Under the pieces are notes generated by a model. It searched no databases. It was given only the letters and a program-made list of their open reading frames with translations, and was not told the origin of the DNA. This document shows positions 19,401 through 27,468 of a stretch of DNA of 46,539 bases, piece after piece. Numbering within the stretch: the first letter of the stretch is position 1; each line of letters starts with the position of its first letter. The DNA is taken from contig DWWD01000017.1 in the NCBI GenBank assembly GCA_019119895.1, forward strand, positions 1 to 46,539, in the 5' to 3' direction. The translations under genes were made by a program, and so were the position numbers. This stretch comes from Candidatus Anaerostipes avistercoris (lineage in GTDB: Bacteria; Bacillota; Clostridia; Lachnospirales; Lachnospiraceae).

Positions 19401-19581
19401 ATTTGGAACTCTTGATGGGGAGTCTCTTGCCCGGGCAATGGAAATCATACAGTCTCTTTCCGCTGACGGCAGCAAAATGGTGGGAATTATTTCTCACGTG
19501 GAAGAACTGAAGGATCAGATCGATCAGAAAATCCAGGTGACCCGGGGCAAAGAAGGAAGTCAGGTCAATGTAGTATATTAG
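16480..19581 (+). CDS. sbcC: Exonuclease subunit SbcC (Rad50-like SMC ATPase)
   Basis: This 1033-residue SMC-family ATPase works with SbcD. The N-terminal half-ATPase has Walker A GETGAGKTT (about 34) and a Q-loop region IAMIAQGEFLKLL. Two very long coiled-coil arms rich in E, K, Q and R (about 190-880) flank a zinc hook CPVCG (C524, C527). The C-terminal half carries the ABC signature LSGGESFKAALSLALGL and Walker B TIFIDEGFGTLD. The size is typical. It starts by ATGA overlap with sbcD. About 190 bases separate it from nfnA, with no clear hairpin terminator seen. Confidence 0.96.
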   Translation: MRPVRLTMRAFGPFAKTIEIDFSRFRQGIFLISGETGAGKTTIFDGICFALYGEASGETRKTDMLRSDFAPEDEETGVWFSFQHREKQYEIRRNPAYIRKSKRGSGTTMQKAEAELYEEGNLLISGSREVTKKVEEILGISRNQYKQIAMIAQGEFLKLLNAPSKDRGEIFRKIFGTEILYRIQEELKHKHLEHKNQYKKIEDHIFLLQGQAKIGPEEEEYEEYQEHLEQPYHGREFLEVLENCVERKQGMYDTISDEIRRLKKEADRQNIAREQAGDHNRRLEELEETDRELERLTGKKQQMEQMGEETDLAERILQRIVPLEEQLSRKKEQIEESRKRIETCRKEKEEAWENQVQKEENYKKMMEREPELVSLRQQMEELKEQQEDYRQMEIIRTEAGRFAKERDQCREQKEAVKKKQEILDKERNELEIFLDDHGNIRQILQEKREAELRKNQEMETWEKLQEKVKRWEKQAQEHKQYTEKFVQAQAKKDEAKKQYEECRNQYDANQAGILAQNLRDGERCPVCGSVSHPHKARLIYTDVTQEMLEEKEAGMHAVEEVYQKALEAAREALARKEELAADITQESDYEESSFKKIKKRLADCREQAEAAKTAREEIQKQVLDLEKKTERKKELEEEDSGLQEQYLKLRDQENTNDTEFRIREARYQQIRKKLLFDSFREAEEKRQQLEKEEAGLRQRIESFREEKEKAREQSIAAAEAEKEARKTKNQQEEERETLEKQLNLRTEEMGLTNKNAGRLTAQEIKKRRDDILEYQKQLHEKEETKKRLETRLKKREKEDISRFDEKIKQLSEKEVRLTERQKELWEEISINRQTARKLKEQLEESERVEQDYAVWKRLSDTANGEIAGKEKITFERFVQSAYLDWVLRAANVRLLKMSDERYQLVRKEEADRKNSQTGLDLEVLDQWTGKNRNVRSLSGGESFKAALSLALGLSDVIQSQKGGIQIDTIFIDEGFGTLDGESLARAMEIIQSLSADGSKMVGIISHVEELKDQIDQKIQVTRGKEGSQVNVVY

Positions 19582-19606
19582 AAAGGAAATTTCTTCGAAA
19601 ACCACA

Positions 19607-19634
19607 TTGACAAAATAAAATTTCGTGATATAAT
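19607..19634 (+). promoter_or_regulatory. Strong sigma-A promoter upstream of nfnAB (P1)
   Basis: A perfect TTGACA (19607-19612) and a perfect TATAAT (19629-19634) are 16 bases apart. The first copy of a 17-base direct repeat covers the -35/-10 spacer, so a repressor there would block polymerase. Confidence 0.8.
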
Positions 19635-19663
19635 CTAAGTACAAAATAAAATTTCGTACGAAA
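19610..19663 (+). repeat. Direct repeat pair and palindrome at the nfnAB promoter, candidate operator
   Basis: ACAAAATAAAATTTCGT occurs exactly twice, at 19610-19626 and 19641-19657, 31 bases apart (about three helical turns). The second copy merges into the perfect palindrome TTTCGTACGAAA (19652-19663). The first copy overlaps the promoter and the second lies just past the start site, an operator-like layout for an unidentified regulator. Confidence 0.55.
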
Positions 19664-19710
19664 AAATAAAAATGGAAGTACGCTTTTTTGCAGGAAAAAG
19701 AAAAAAGTAC

Positions 19711-19739
19711 TTTCATAATAAGTTGTGACAAGGTATAAT
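19711..19739 (+). promoter_or_regulatory. Possible second promoter of nfnAB (P2)
   Basis: TATAAT at 19734-19739 is preceded 17 bases upstream by a poor TTTCAT (19711-19716). It lies 32 bases before the gene. Confidence 0.35.
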
Positions 19740-19770
19740 AAACAAAGATACAATTTAGAAAGAGGTGTAA

Positions 19771-20595
19771 ATGGTGTATAAAATCGTAAAGAAGACGAAG
19801 CTTAACAGCTTGGTTGAACTGATGGAGATTCATGCTCCATATGTAGCGAGAAAATGCGAACCAGGACAGTTTATTATTATAAGAGTAGACGAAGACGGAG
19901 AGAGGGTTCCTTTAACGATCGCTGATTATGACAGAGAGAAAGAAACTGTTACCATTATTTATCAGATTGTAGGATATAGTACAGAAATGCTCAGCAGGAA
20001 AGAAGAAGGAGACTATGTGCAGGACTTCGTTGGTCCGCTGGGACAGCCTTCTCCGTTACATAAGTGCGGCCGGGTGATCGGAGTTGCCGGAGGTGTCGGA
20101 GCGGCGCCGCTGTATCCGCAGCTTCGTAAACTGTCAAAGATGGGAGTTCCGGTTGATGTGATCATCGGTGGAAAGAGCGCGGAATTTGTGCTTATGAAAG
20201 ATTTATTTGCAGAATTCTGCGATCATGTATATATTGCCACAGATGACGGAAGCCTTGGAACAAAGGGATTTGTTACCACCGTTCTGGAAGACTGCATCAA
20301 TTCCGGTACAAAATACGATGAAGTGATCGCCATCGGACCGCTCATCATGATGAAGAACGTGGTGAATATCACAAAAGAACATAACATCCCGACAACCGTA
20401 TCTCTGAATCCGATCATGATCGACGGAACAGGAATGTGCGGCGGATGCCGTGTCACAGTAGGCGGAGAGACAAAATTTGCCTGCGTCGACGGCCCGGATT
20501 TTGACGGATTTAAAGTTGATTTTGATGAATGCATGCAGCGTCAGGGCATGTTCAGAGAAGAAGAGCATCAGTGCAAAATCGGAAGGGGGATGTAA
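19771..20595 (+). CDS. nfnA: NfnA / SudB-type FAD-[2Fe-2S] subunit of NADH-dependent ferredoxin:NADP+ oxidoreductase
   Basis: This 274-residue ferredoxin-NADP reductase-like protein has an FAD-binding barrel (GERVPLTIADYD), an NAD-binding region (GVAGGVGAAPLYPQLRKL, about 110) and C-terminal [2Fe-2S] ligands in GMCGGCRVTVGGETKFACVDG. With the next gene it forms the Nfn complex, which bifurcates electrons between NADPH, NAD+ and ferredoxin in anaerobes; the same pair has been called sulfide dehydrogenase SudBA. The start is ATG 19771 with GAGGTG just upstream. It lies 3 bases from nfnB. The pair is clearly recognisable; the physiological direction is not shown by sequence. Confidence 0.9.
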   Translation: MVYKIVKKTKLNSLVELMEIHAPYVARKCEPGQFIIIRVDEDGERVPLTIADYDREKETVTIIYQIVGYSTEMLSRKEEGDYVQDFVGPLGQPSPLHKCGRVIGVAGGVGAAPLYPQLRKLSKMGVPVDVIIGGKSAEFVLMKDLFAEFCDHVYIATDDGSLGTKGFVTTVLEDCINSGTKYDEVIAIGPLIMMKNVVNITKEHNIPTTVSLNPIMIDGTGMCGGCRVTVGGETKFACVDGPDFDGFKVDFDECMQRQGMFREEEHQCKIGRGM

Positions 20596-20598
20596 GTC

Positions 20599-21990
20599 AT
20601 GGCAAATATGAGTCTTAAGAAAGTGGCAATGCCGGAACAGGATCCGAATGTTCGAAATAAAAATTTTGACGAGGTTGCCCTCGGATATACAAAGGAAATG
20701 GCAATGGAAGAAGCGACACGCTGCTTAAACTGCAAGAACAAGCCTTGTGTCAGCGGATGTCCGGTCAATGTGCCGATTCCGGAATTTATCGCGAAAGTGG
20801 CAGAAGGAGATTTTGAGGGCGCTTATGAAGTTATCACAAGTGAAAATGCCCTTCCTGCAATCTGCGGACGTGTCTGTCCTCAGGAAAACCAGTGTGAAGG
20901 AAAATGTGTCCGCGGCATCAAGGGCGAGCCGGTAGGTATCGGCCGCATGGAGCGTTTTGTCGCAGACTGGCATATGGCAAATGCCAAACCGGCGGAAGTC
21001 AGGATTGAAAAGAATGGAAAGAAAGTAGCCGTTGTAGGATGCGGACCTGCAGGTATCACATGCGCCGGAGAACTGATCAAGAAGGGTTACGATGTAACTG
21101 TTTTTGAGGCTCTTCACAAACCGGGCGGAGTATTAAGCTACGGAATTCCTGAATTCCGTCTGCCGAAAGACCTGGTGGCAAAAGAAATTGAGACGGTAGA
21201 GAAACTCGGCGTGGACATTGAGACCAACGTGATCGTAGGACGTTCCATTACCATCGACGAACTGATAGAAGACGGATATGAAGCTGTTTTCGTTGGAAGC
21301 GGAGCCGGTCTTCCGAGATTCTTAAATATTCCTGGAGAGAACCATCTGGGCGTATATTCTGCCAATGAGTTCCTGACCAGGGTCAACCTTATGAAAGGTT
21401 ATAAATTCCCAGAGTGCCCGACACCGGTCAAAGTCGGAAAGAGAGTTGCCGTAGTCGGAGCCGGAAACGTTGCGATGGACGCTGCAAGAACAGCAAAACG
21501 TCTCGGCGCAGAGGAAGTTTATATCGTATACCGCAGAAGCGAAGAAGAAGCACCGGCACGTCTGGAAGAGCTTCATCACGCAAAAGAAGAAGGAATTATC
21601 TTTAAATTCTTAAATAATCCGGTTGCCATCAAAGCCAATGAAGACGGCTGGGTCAGTCAGATGGAGATTGTAAAACAGGAACTGGGAGAGCCGGATGAAT
21701 CCGGAAGAAGATCTCCACATCCGATCGAGGGATCCAATTATGATATCGATGTTGATACAGTCATCATCGCCATCGGACAGAGTCCGAATCCGCTGATCCG
21801 TCAGACAACACCTGGACTGGAGACCCAGAAATGGGGCGGAATCATTGTAGACGAAGATACAATGAAGACGAGCAAAGACGGTGTTTATGCCGGAGGAGAT
21901 ACGGTAACAGGAGCTGCCACCGTAATTCTTGCCATGGGAGCAGGAAAAAAAGCTGCAGCCGCTATTGATAAACAGTTACAAGGTGAATAG
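20599..21990 (+). CDS. nfnB: NfnB / SudA-type flavoprotein (glutamate synthase small-subunit-like)
   Basis: This 463-residue flavoprotein has two N-terminal [4Fe-4S] binding segments (CLNCKNKPCVSGCPVNVPIP and CGRVCPQENQCEGKC), an FAD site VVGCGPAGITCAGEL (about 138) and an NAD(P)H site VVGAGNVAMDAARTAKRLG (about 285), ending with GVYAGGDTVTGAATVILAM. It is often annotated gltA, glutamate synthase (NADPH) homotetrameric, but the immediate partner NfnA makes the Nfn oxidoreductase the better reading. A GGAAGGGGG ribosome site overlaps the end of nfnA. It is probably transcribed with nfnA and the following IIA-like gene, 10 bases downstream. Confidence 0.92.
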   Translation: MANMSLKKVAMPEQDPNVRNKNFDEVALGYTKEMAMEEATRCLNCKNKPCVSGCPVNVPIPEFIAKVAEGDFEGAYEVITSENALPAICGRVCPQENQCEGKCVRGIKGEPVGIGRMERFVADWHMANAKPAEVRIEKNGKKVAVVGCGPAGITCAGELIKKGYDVTVFEALHKPGGVLSYGIPEFRLPKDLVAKEIETVEKLGVDIETNVIVGRSITIDELIEDGYEAVFVGSGAGLPRFLNIPGENHLGVYSANEFLTRVNLMKGYKFPECPTPVKVGKRVAVVGAGNVAMDAARTAKRLGAEEVYIVYRRSEEEAPARLEELHHAKEEGIIFKFLNNPVAIKANEDGWVSQMEIVKQELGEPDESGRRSPHPIEGSNYDIDVDTVIIAIGQSPNPLIRQTTPGLETQKWGGIIVDEDTMKTSKDGVYAGGDTVTGAATVILAMGAGKKAAAAIDKQLQGE

Positions 21991-22000
21991 GAGGATTTCC

Positions 22001-22369
22001 ATGAGCAAGGTGATATTTCAAACAGAGGTCATTGATCTGGGAGAGCAGGTAGATGCTTTCTTTGAAGAAGGAATGTTTGTGCTGTTCGGAGAGAATGTAC
22101 CGGACACATTAAAAGATTTCTGCTACTTCATTAATTCAAAAGATGTAGACGGGACGATCAAACAGGGAGATCGTCTGATAATTGACGGAAGCGAATTTCT
22201 AATTACTGCGGTAGGAGATATTGCCCAGTCCAACCTGGAAGCTTTGGGACATTTAACAGTGGTATTCAGCGGAGCGAAGGAAGCAGGACTTCCTGGAAGC
22301 ATTTGTGTGGAAGCGAGACCGATGCCGAACTTAGTTGAAGGAAGCAAGATTTCCATTGTAGAAGAATAA
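22001..22369 (+). CDS. PTS glucitol/sorbitol IIA-like (GutA/SrlB-type) protein, orphan
   Basis: This 122-residue protein matches the GutA IIA family along its length: VIFQTEVIDLGEQVDAF, VLFGENVPDTLKDFC, ITAVGDIAQSNLEALGHLTVVFSG and LPGSICVEA. In a sorbitol PTS, IIA carries phosphate on a histidine near position 43. Here that segment reads FCYFINSKDVDG with no histidine, so phosphotransfer is doubtful. No IIB, IIC or sorbitol dehydrogenase gene is nearby. It starts at ATG 22001 with AGGAGG, 10 bases after nfnB, and is followed by a terminator. A regulatory or structural role linked to Nfn is possible but speculative. The histidine comparison relies on my memory of E. coli SrlB. Confidence 0.85.
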   Translation: MSKVIFQTEVIDLGEQVDAFFEEGMFVLFGENVPDTLKDFCYFINSKDVDGTIKQGDRLIIDGSEFLITAVGDIAQSNLEALGHLTVVFSGAKEAGLPGSICVEARPMPNLVEGSKISIVEE

Positions 22370-22390
22370 AAAACGGAACTTGACAAAGAA

Positions 22391-22428
22391 AAAGGGGTTA
22401 TTGCTGCGAAGCAATAATTCCTTTTTTT
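22391..22428 (+). terminator. Intrinsic terminator of the nfnAB unit
   Basis: The arms 22391-22404 and 22411-22424 pair, with a TGCGAA loop and a long T-run. Confidence 0.88.
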
Positions 22429-22472
22429 CAAAAGACAGGAAAAAAATTTTCCTGGGTGATAAAAGATCATCT

Positions 22473-22501
22473 TGACATAAAGAGAAAAGTTTGTTAGCAT
22501 G
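22473..22501 (+). promoter_or_regulatory. Promoter of guaB
   Basis: TTGACA at 22473-22478 and TAGCAT at 22496-22501 are 17 bases apart, with an upstream TGT extending the -10. No purine riboswitch fold was recognised in the short leader. Confidence 0.7.
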
Positions 22502-22520
22502 TTTAACAATATAAATTTAG

Positions 22521-23999
<1,479 letters not shown>

Positions 24000-24063
24000 A
24001 TCTTACAAAAATATTACATGTATACGGGCTGACTTTACTTTTAAAGGAAGGGAAGCTATAATG

Positions 24064-24101
24064 AATAAGGATCATATCTGTGGCAGGATATGATTCTTAT
24101 T
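24064..24101 (+). terminator. Probable terminator after guaB
   Basis: The 15-base arms 24064-24078 and 24087-24101 pair well (AATAAGGATCATATC with its near complement), but the following T-run is poor, so it may be a regulatory dyad instead. Confidence 0.5.
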
Positions 24102-24147
24102 CTCATTTAAAGAGATTTATCATTAGATTTTAAGGGAGGGTAGGCTG

Positions 24148-24876
24148 ATGATAAAGCAAAAGGATTATATTTTAAAAATAGTGCCGAAATACGCAGTTCT
24201 TCCTTTGATTTTTTCTTTTGTTCTGAATATGGTGATCTACGCGGGGACAATGGTATTGTGCGCGGATTTTTATCATCATGACTTTACGACGGCGTTTGAC
24301 CGGGCGGTTCCGCTGATCCCGGAATTCACCAGTATCTATCTGATCTGCTATGTTTTCTGGATAGCAAATTATATTATGATCGCAGGAATCGGAAAAGAGC
24401 ATATGTACCGGTTTCTCACAGGAGATTACATTTCCAGGATTGTCTGCGGACTGTTTTTTGTCTTTCTGCCAACGACACTTGTCCGCCCGGAAATTACTGG
24501 AAACGGATTATGGGAACAGATCCTGAAACTGGTTTATACGGTTGATCAGTCTGCGAATCTGTTTCCGTCCATTCACTGTCTGGTAAGCTGGTTCTGCTAT
24601 GTGGGAATCCGGAAACAGAAACAGATTCCAGCCTGGTATCAGAGATTTTCTCTTGTTTTTGCTATCCTGGTCTGCATTTCCACTCAGGTGACAAAGCAGC
24701 ATTATATCATAGATGTGTTTGGCGGTATCCTGCTGGCAGAGATATGCTGGCAGATCGGACAGAGGACAGAATGGTATCAGAGCGTGGAGAAATTTTTTGA
24801 CAGGATCATCCGGCTGTTTTCTTCCAGGGACCGTGGGAAAGCGGGACATGGAGGATTGTCGGAGGTAAAGGAATAA
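24148..24876 (+). CDS. PAP2-family membrane phosphatase
   Basis: This 242-residue integral membrane protein has about six hydrophobic segments. It carries PAP2 motifs 2 and 3 as PSIHCLVSWFCYVG (catalytic His in SIH) and TKQHYIIDVFGGILLAE (His and Asp). Motif 1 (KX6RP) is seen in part as LPTTLVRPE. PAP2 enzymes remove phosphate from lipids such as phosphatidate, phosphatidylglycerophosphate or undecaprenyl pyrophosphate, or act as head-group transferases. The gene leads a tight set with a flippase-like protein, pssA and psd, so a phospholipid substrate is likely. The start has AAGGGAGGGTAGG upstream, and the next gene begins 7 bases later. Confidence 0.88.
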   Translation: MIKQKDYILKIVPKYAVLPLIFSFVLNMVIYAGTMVLCADFYHHDFTTAFDRAVPLIPEFTSIYLICYVFWIANYIMIAGIGKEHMYRFLTGDYISRIVCGLFFVFLPTTLVRPEITGNGLWEQILKLVYTVDQSANLFPSIHCLVSWFCYVGIRKQKQIPAWYQRFSLVFAILVCISTQVTKQHYIIDVFGGILLAEICWQIGQRTEWYQSVEKFFDRIIRLFSSRDRGKAGHGGLSEVKE

Positions 24877-24882
24877 ACGGCT

Positions 24883-25908
24883 GTGAAGAATAAGAAAAAG
24901 ATCATCGGCAATGCGGTATTCTTTTTAGCTCTTTTCGGACTGACTGTTTATGCCGTTTTGAAAGGAAAAGAATTGTCACAGCTGGTCAGGGTGATGCATT
25001 CCGTCCGGCCGGCGTATTATGCAGCAGGATTTGTTTTCATCAATCTTTTTGTCTGGTGTGAATCGTATATTATTTACCGGCTGCTGCGGGTTCTTCAGTA
25101 CCGGCAGGTGCCTGGAAAAAACTGCATCAAATATTCTTATGCAGGGTTCTTTTTCAGCTGCATCACACCGTCCGCGTCAGGTGGACAGCCGGCGCAGCTG
25201 TACTATATGAACCGTGATAAAGTAGACGTGTCAGTGGGAGCGGTCATTTTACTGATCGTGACGATACTATATAAGTTTGTTCTTGTGTTTCTGGGAACAT
25301 TGATCTTTGTGTTCCATCATTCCCTTATTTCGGATTATGTCCGGGGAGCATCCTTTTTCTTCTATTTGGGAATGGCGCTTAATGTAATCTGTGTCGTCGT
25401 TATGTTTCTGCTGGTCTTTCAGCAGACGCTGGCGAGCAAAATGATATTCGGACTCATGAAGGGTCTGGAAAAGATGCACATTCTGAAAAGGAAAGAAGAA
25501 CGGATCCGGAAGCTGGAGGATTCCATGATGGAATATCATAAGGCCGCGGCGGTGATCCGGGAACATAAGAAACTGATCTTTGGCATGTTCATTGTTACGC
25601 TGGTGCAGAGAATCATCCACTTTTCGATTACATATCTGATTTACCGGGGACTGGGACTTTCGGCGCTCAGCGCAGCGGATGTGATCGCGCTTCAGTGTAT
25701 CATATCAATTTCTGTGGATATGCTTCCGCTGCCGGGCGGAATGGGAATCAGCGAAGGACTGTTCCTGAGTATTTTCCGCAGGATTTTTACCGGAGGACTG
25801 CTGTATCCGGCAATGCTTTTAAGCCGCGGAATCAGTTATTACGCGCTGCTGCTCATCAGCGCGGCTATGACTGGTGTTGCGCATTTAACAATAAAACAAA
25901 AGGAGTAG
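24883..25908 (+). CDS. Lysylphosphatidylglycerol synthase/flippase-like (UPF0104, YbhN-type) membrane protein
   Basis: This 341-residue polytopic protein of the LPG-synthase-TM family corresponds to the MprF flippase half without the tRNA-dependent synthase domain. The family features FFSCITPSASGGQPAQLYYM (about 88-107) and DMLPLPGGMGISEGLFL (about 279-295) are both present, in eight or more hydrophobic segments. The start is GTG 24883 with a GGAGGTAAAGG ribosome site inside the end of the PAP2 gene. Adjacent pssA and psd suggest movement or remodelling of phosphatidylserine or phosphatidylethanolamine-derived lipid, but no substrate is proven for this type. Confidence 0.85.
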   Translation: MKNKKKIIGNAVFFLALFGLTVYAVLKGKELSQLVRVMHSVRPAYYAAGFVFINLFVWCESYIIYRLLRVLQYRQVPGKNCIKYSYAGFFFSCITPSASGGQPAQLYYMNRDKVDVSVGAVILLIVTILYKFVLVFLGTLIFVFHHSLISDYVRGASFFFYLGMALNVICVVVMFLLVFQQTLASKMIFGLMKGLEKMHILKRKEERIRKLEDSMMEYHKAAAVIREHKKLIFGMFIVTLVQRIIHFSITYLIYRGLGLSALSAADVIALQCIISISVDMLPLPGGMGISEGLFLSIFRRIFTGGLLYPAMLLSRGISYYALLLISAAMTGVAHLTIKQKE

Positions 25909-25920
25909 AGAGGGATTTGT

Positions 25921-26532
25921 ATGATAGGATTTTATAATGTTTCAGTTATTTTAACATATTTGGGAGTTGTCAGTGCCGTGTTCGGAATGACGGCGGCGTT
26001 TCATGGAAATTTCAAAATAGCGATGCTGTGCCTGATGCTGTCCGGACTTACGGATATGTATGACGGAACCATAGCAAAGAAGATCAAAAGAACCGATGAT
26101 GCAAAGAAATTCGGAATTGAGATTGATTCTCTGTGTGATCTGATCTGCTTCGGCGCTTTTCCGGTGGTCATCGGATTCGCACTTGGAATGGATCACTGGT
26201 ACGCCAGGATTGCCTATATGCTTTATATTCTCGGCGCTGTGATCCGGCTGGCATATTTCAATGTCACAGAGGAACAGAGACAGGCCGGCACGGCAGCCAG
26301 AAGGAAACACTATCAGGGACTTCCGGTGACATCAGTAGCGCTGATTCTGCCGATCGTCTATCAGCTCAGACGCTTTTATCCGGAACAGTTTCCGTATATT
26401 TACGTATTGACAATTTTTATTATTGCCCTGTTGTTTGTGATTGACTTTAAAGTATTCAAACCGGGCTGGAAATGTATGCTTGGCTTTGTGGTGATCGGGG
26501 CAGTGATTGCTGTTAAAATGTTTTGTTTATAA
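25921..26532 (+). CDS. pssA: CDP-diacylglycerol-serine O-phosphatidyltransferase
   Basis: It joins serine to CDP-diacylglycerol to give phosphatidylserine at the membrane. The protein has 203 residues with several membrane helices. The CDP-alcohol phosphotransferase motif is present as DMYDGTIAKK...FGIEIDSLCDLICFG, with the conserved D-G, G and two spaced aspartates. The neighbouring psd, which starts 18 bases after this stop, favours serine over glycerol-phosphate or inositol as the acceptor. The ATG follows AGAGAGGGATTT. It is probably one operon with the two upstream genes and psd. Confidence 0.9.
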   Translation: MIGFYNVSVILTYLGVVSAVFGMTAAFHGNFKIAMLCLMLSGLTDMYDGTIAKKIKRTDDAKKFGIEIDSLCDLICFGAFPVVIGFALGMDHWYARIAYMLYILGAVIRLAYFNVTEEQRQAGTAARRKHYQGLPVTSVALILPIVYQLRRFYPEQFPYIYVLTIFIIALLFVIDFKVFKPGWKCMLGFVVIGAVIAVKMFCL

Positions 26533-26549
26533 AACGCGGGAGAAGAAGG

Positions 26550-27431
26550 ATGAAAGATACAGAGAGAGATGAAAAGGAAATAAGACAGGGAACGGACATG
26601 GCAAATGCCCAGGACCGTCTTTTGAATCTTCTGTATTCTACCACTGCGGGCCGTACAGGACTGAAGATCCTTACCAGGCCATGGATATCGAAATTAGGGG
26701 GAGCTTTTATGAGTTCTCCTTTTTCGGTTTGTATGATCAGAAGATTCATCGAGGCAAATCATATTGATATGAGTCAGTATGAGCCGGTCCGCTACCGGTC
26801 TTACAATGAATTTTTCACAAGAAAAATCAGACCGGGCATGCGGCCTCTGCCGGAGGATCCCGATGTTCTGTTCAGTCCCTGTGACTGTAAAGTCAGCGTC
26901 TATCCGCTGGATGAGGGAGCGTCCTTTATTGTGAAAGACACAGAATATACGGCGGCCTCCCTGCTGAGAAGCCGGAAGATCGCAAAGCATTTTAAAGGCG
27001 GGTATGCAGTGGTGCTCCGCCTGACCGTCGACGACTATCACCGGTACTGTTATATTGATGACGGCGTAAAAAGTGAAAATTACTTTATACCAGGTATTTA
27101 TCATACAGTCAATCCCATCGCCAATGATTATGTAAAAATCTACAAAGAAAACGCGAGGGAGTTTACTATGATGAAGACAAAGCATTTTGGGAATGTAGTA
27201 CAGGTGGAAGTAGGAGCCCTTATGGTAGGAAGAATCCGCAACCTGCAGGGAGCAGGGAAGATGAAGCGCGGTGAGGAAAAAGGTTATTTTGAATTCGGCG
27301 GCTCTACGATCGTTCTCTTGCTGGAGCAGGGACGGGTCAGCATAAGAGAAGATCTGATCCGACGGACAAGAGAACAGAAGGAGACAAAGATTCTTCAGGG
27401 AGAACCGCTGGGGAAAGTATCTTCTATTTAA
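26550..27431 (+). CDS. psd: Phosphatidylserine decarboxylase proenzyme
   Basis: It decarboxylates phosphatidylserine to phosphatidylethanolamine using a pyruvoyl group made by self-cleavage. The 293-residue precursor carries FEFGGSTIVLL, a GGST variant of the LGST cleavage site, with cleavage predicted before Ser252. An upstream LTVDDYHRYCYID and H-rich substrate motifs fit the family (type II-like, with the NEFFTRKIRPGMRP segment). ATG 26550 is preferred: GGAGAAGAAGG lies upstream, whereas the TTG at 26523 overlaps pssA and lacks a site. Together with pssA it makes phosphatidylethanolamine, a precursor of plasmalogens in many clostridia. Confidence 0.94.
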   Translation: MKDTERDEKEIRQGTDMANAQDRLLNLLYSTTAGRTGLKILTRPWISKLGGAFMSSPFSVCMIRRFIEANHIDMSQYEPVRYRSYNEFFTRKIRPGMRPLPEDPDVLFSPCDCKVSVYPLDEGASFIVKDTEYTAASLLRSRKIAKHFKGGYAVVLRLTVDDYHRYCYIDDGVKSENYFIPGIYHTVNPIANDYVKIYKENAREFTMMKTKHFGNVVQVEVGALMVGRIRNLQGAGKMKRGEEKGYFEFGGSTIVLLLEQGRVSIREDLIRRTREQKETKILQGEPLGKVSSI

Positions 27432-27468
27432 TATAGAGACCAGAGACAGAGAAAAGGAGGCCAGGCTT

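Noticed and set aside
20599-21990. Glutamate synthase small subunit (gltD/gltA)
   Set aside because: No glutamate synthase large subunit is present, and the adjoining FAD-[2Fe-2S] partner identifies the NfnAB pair.
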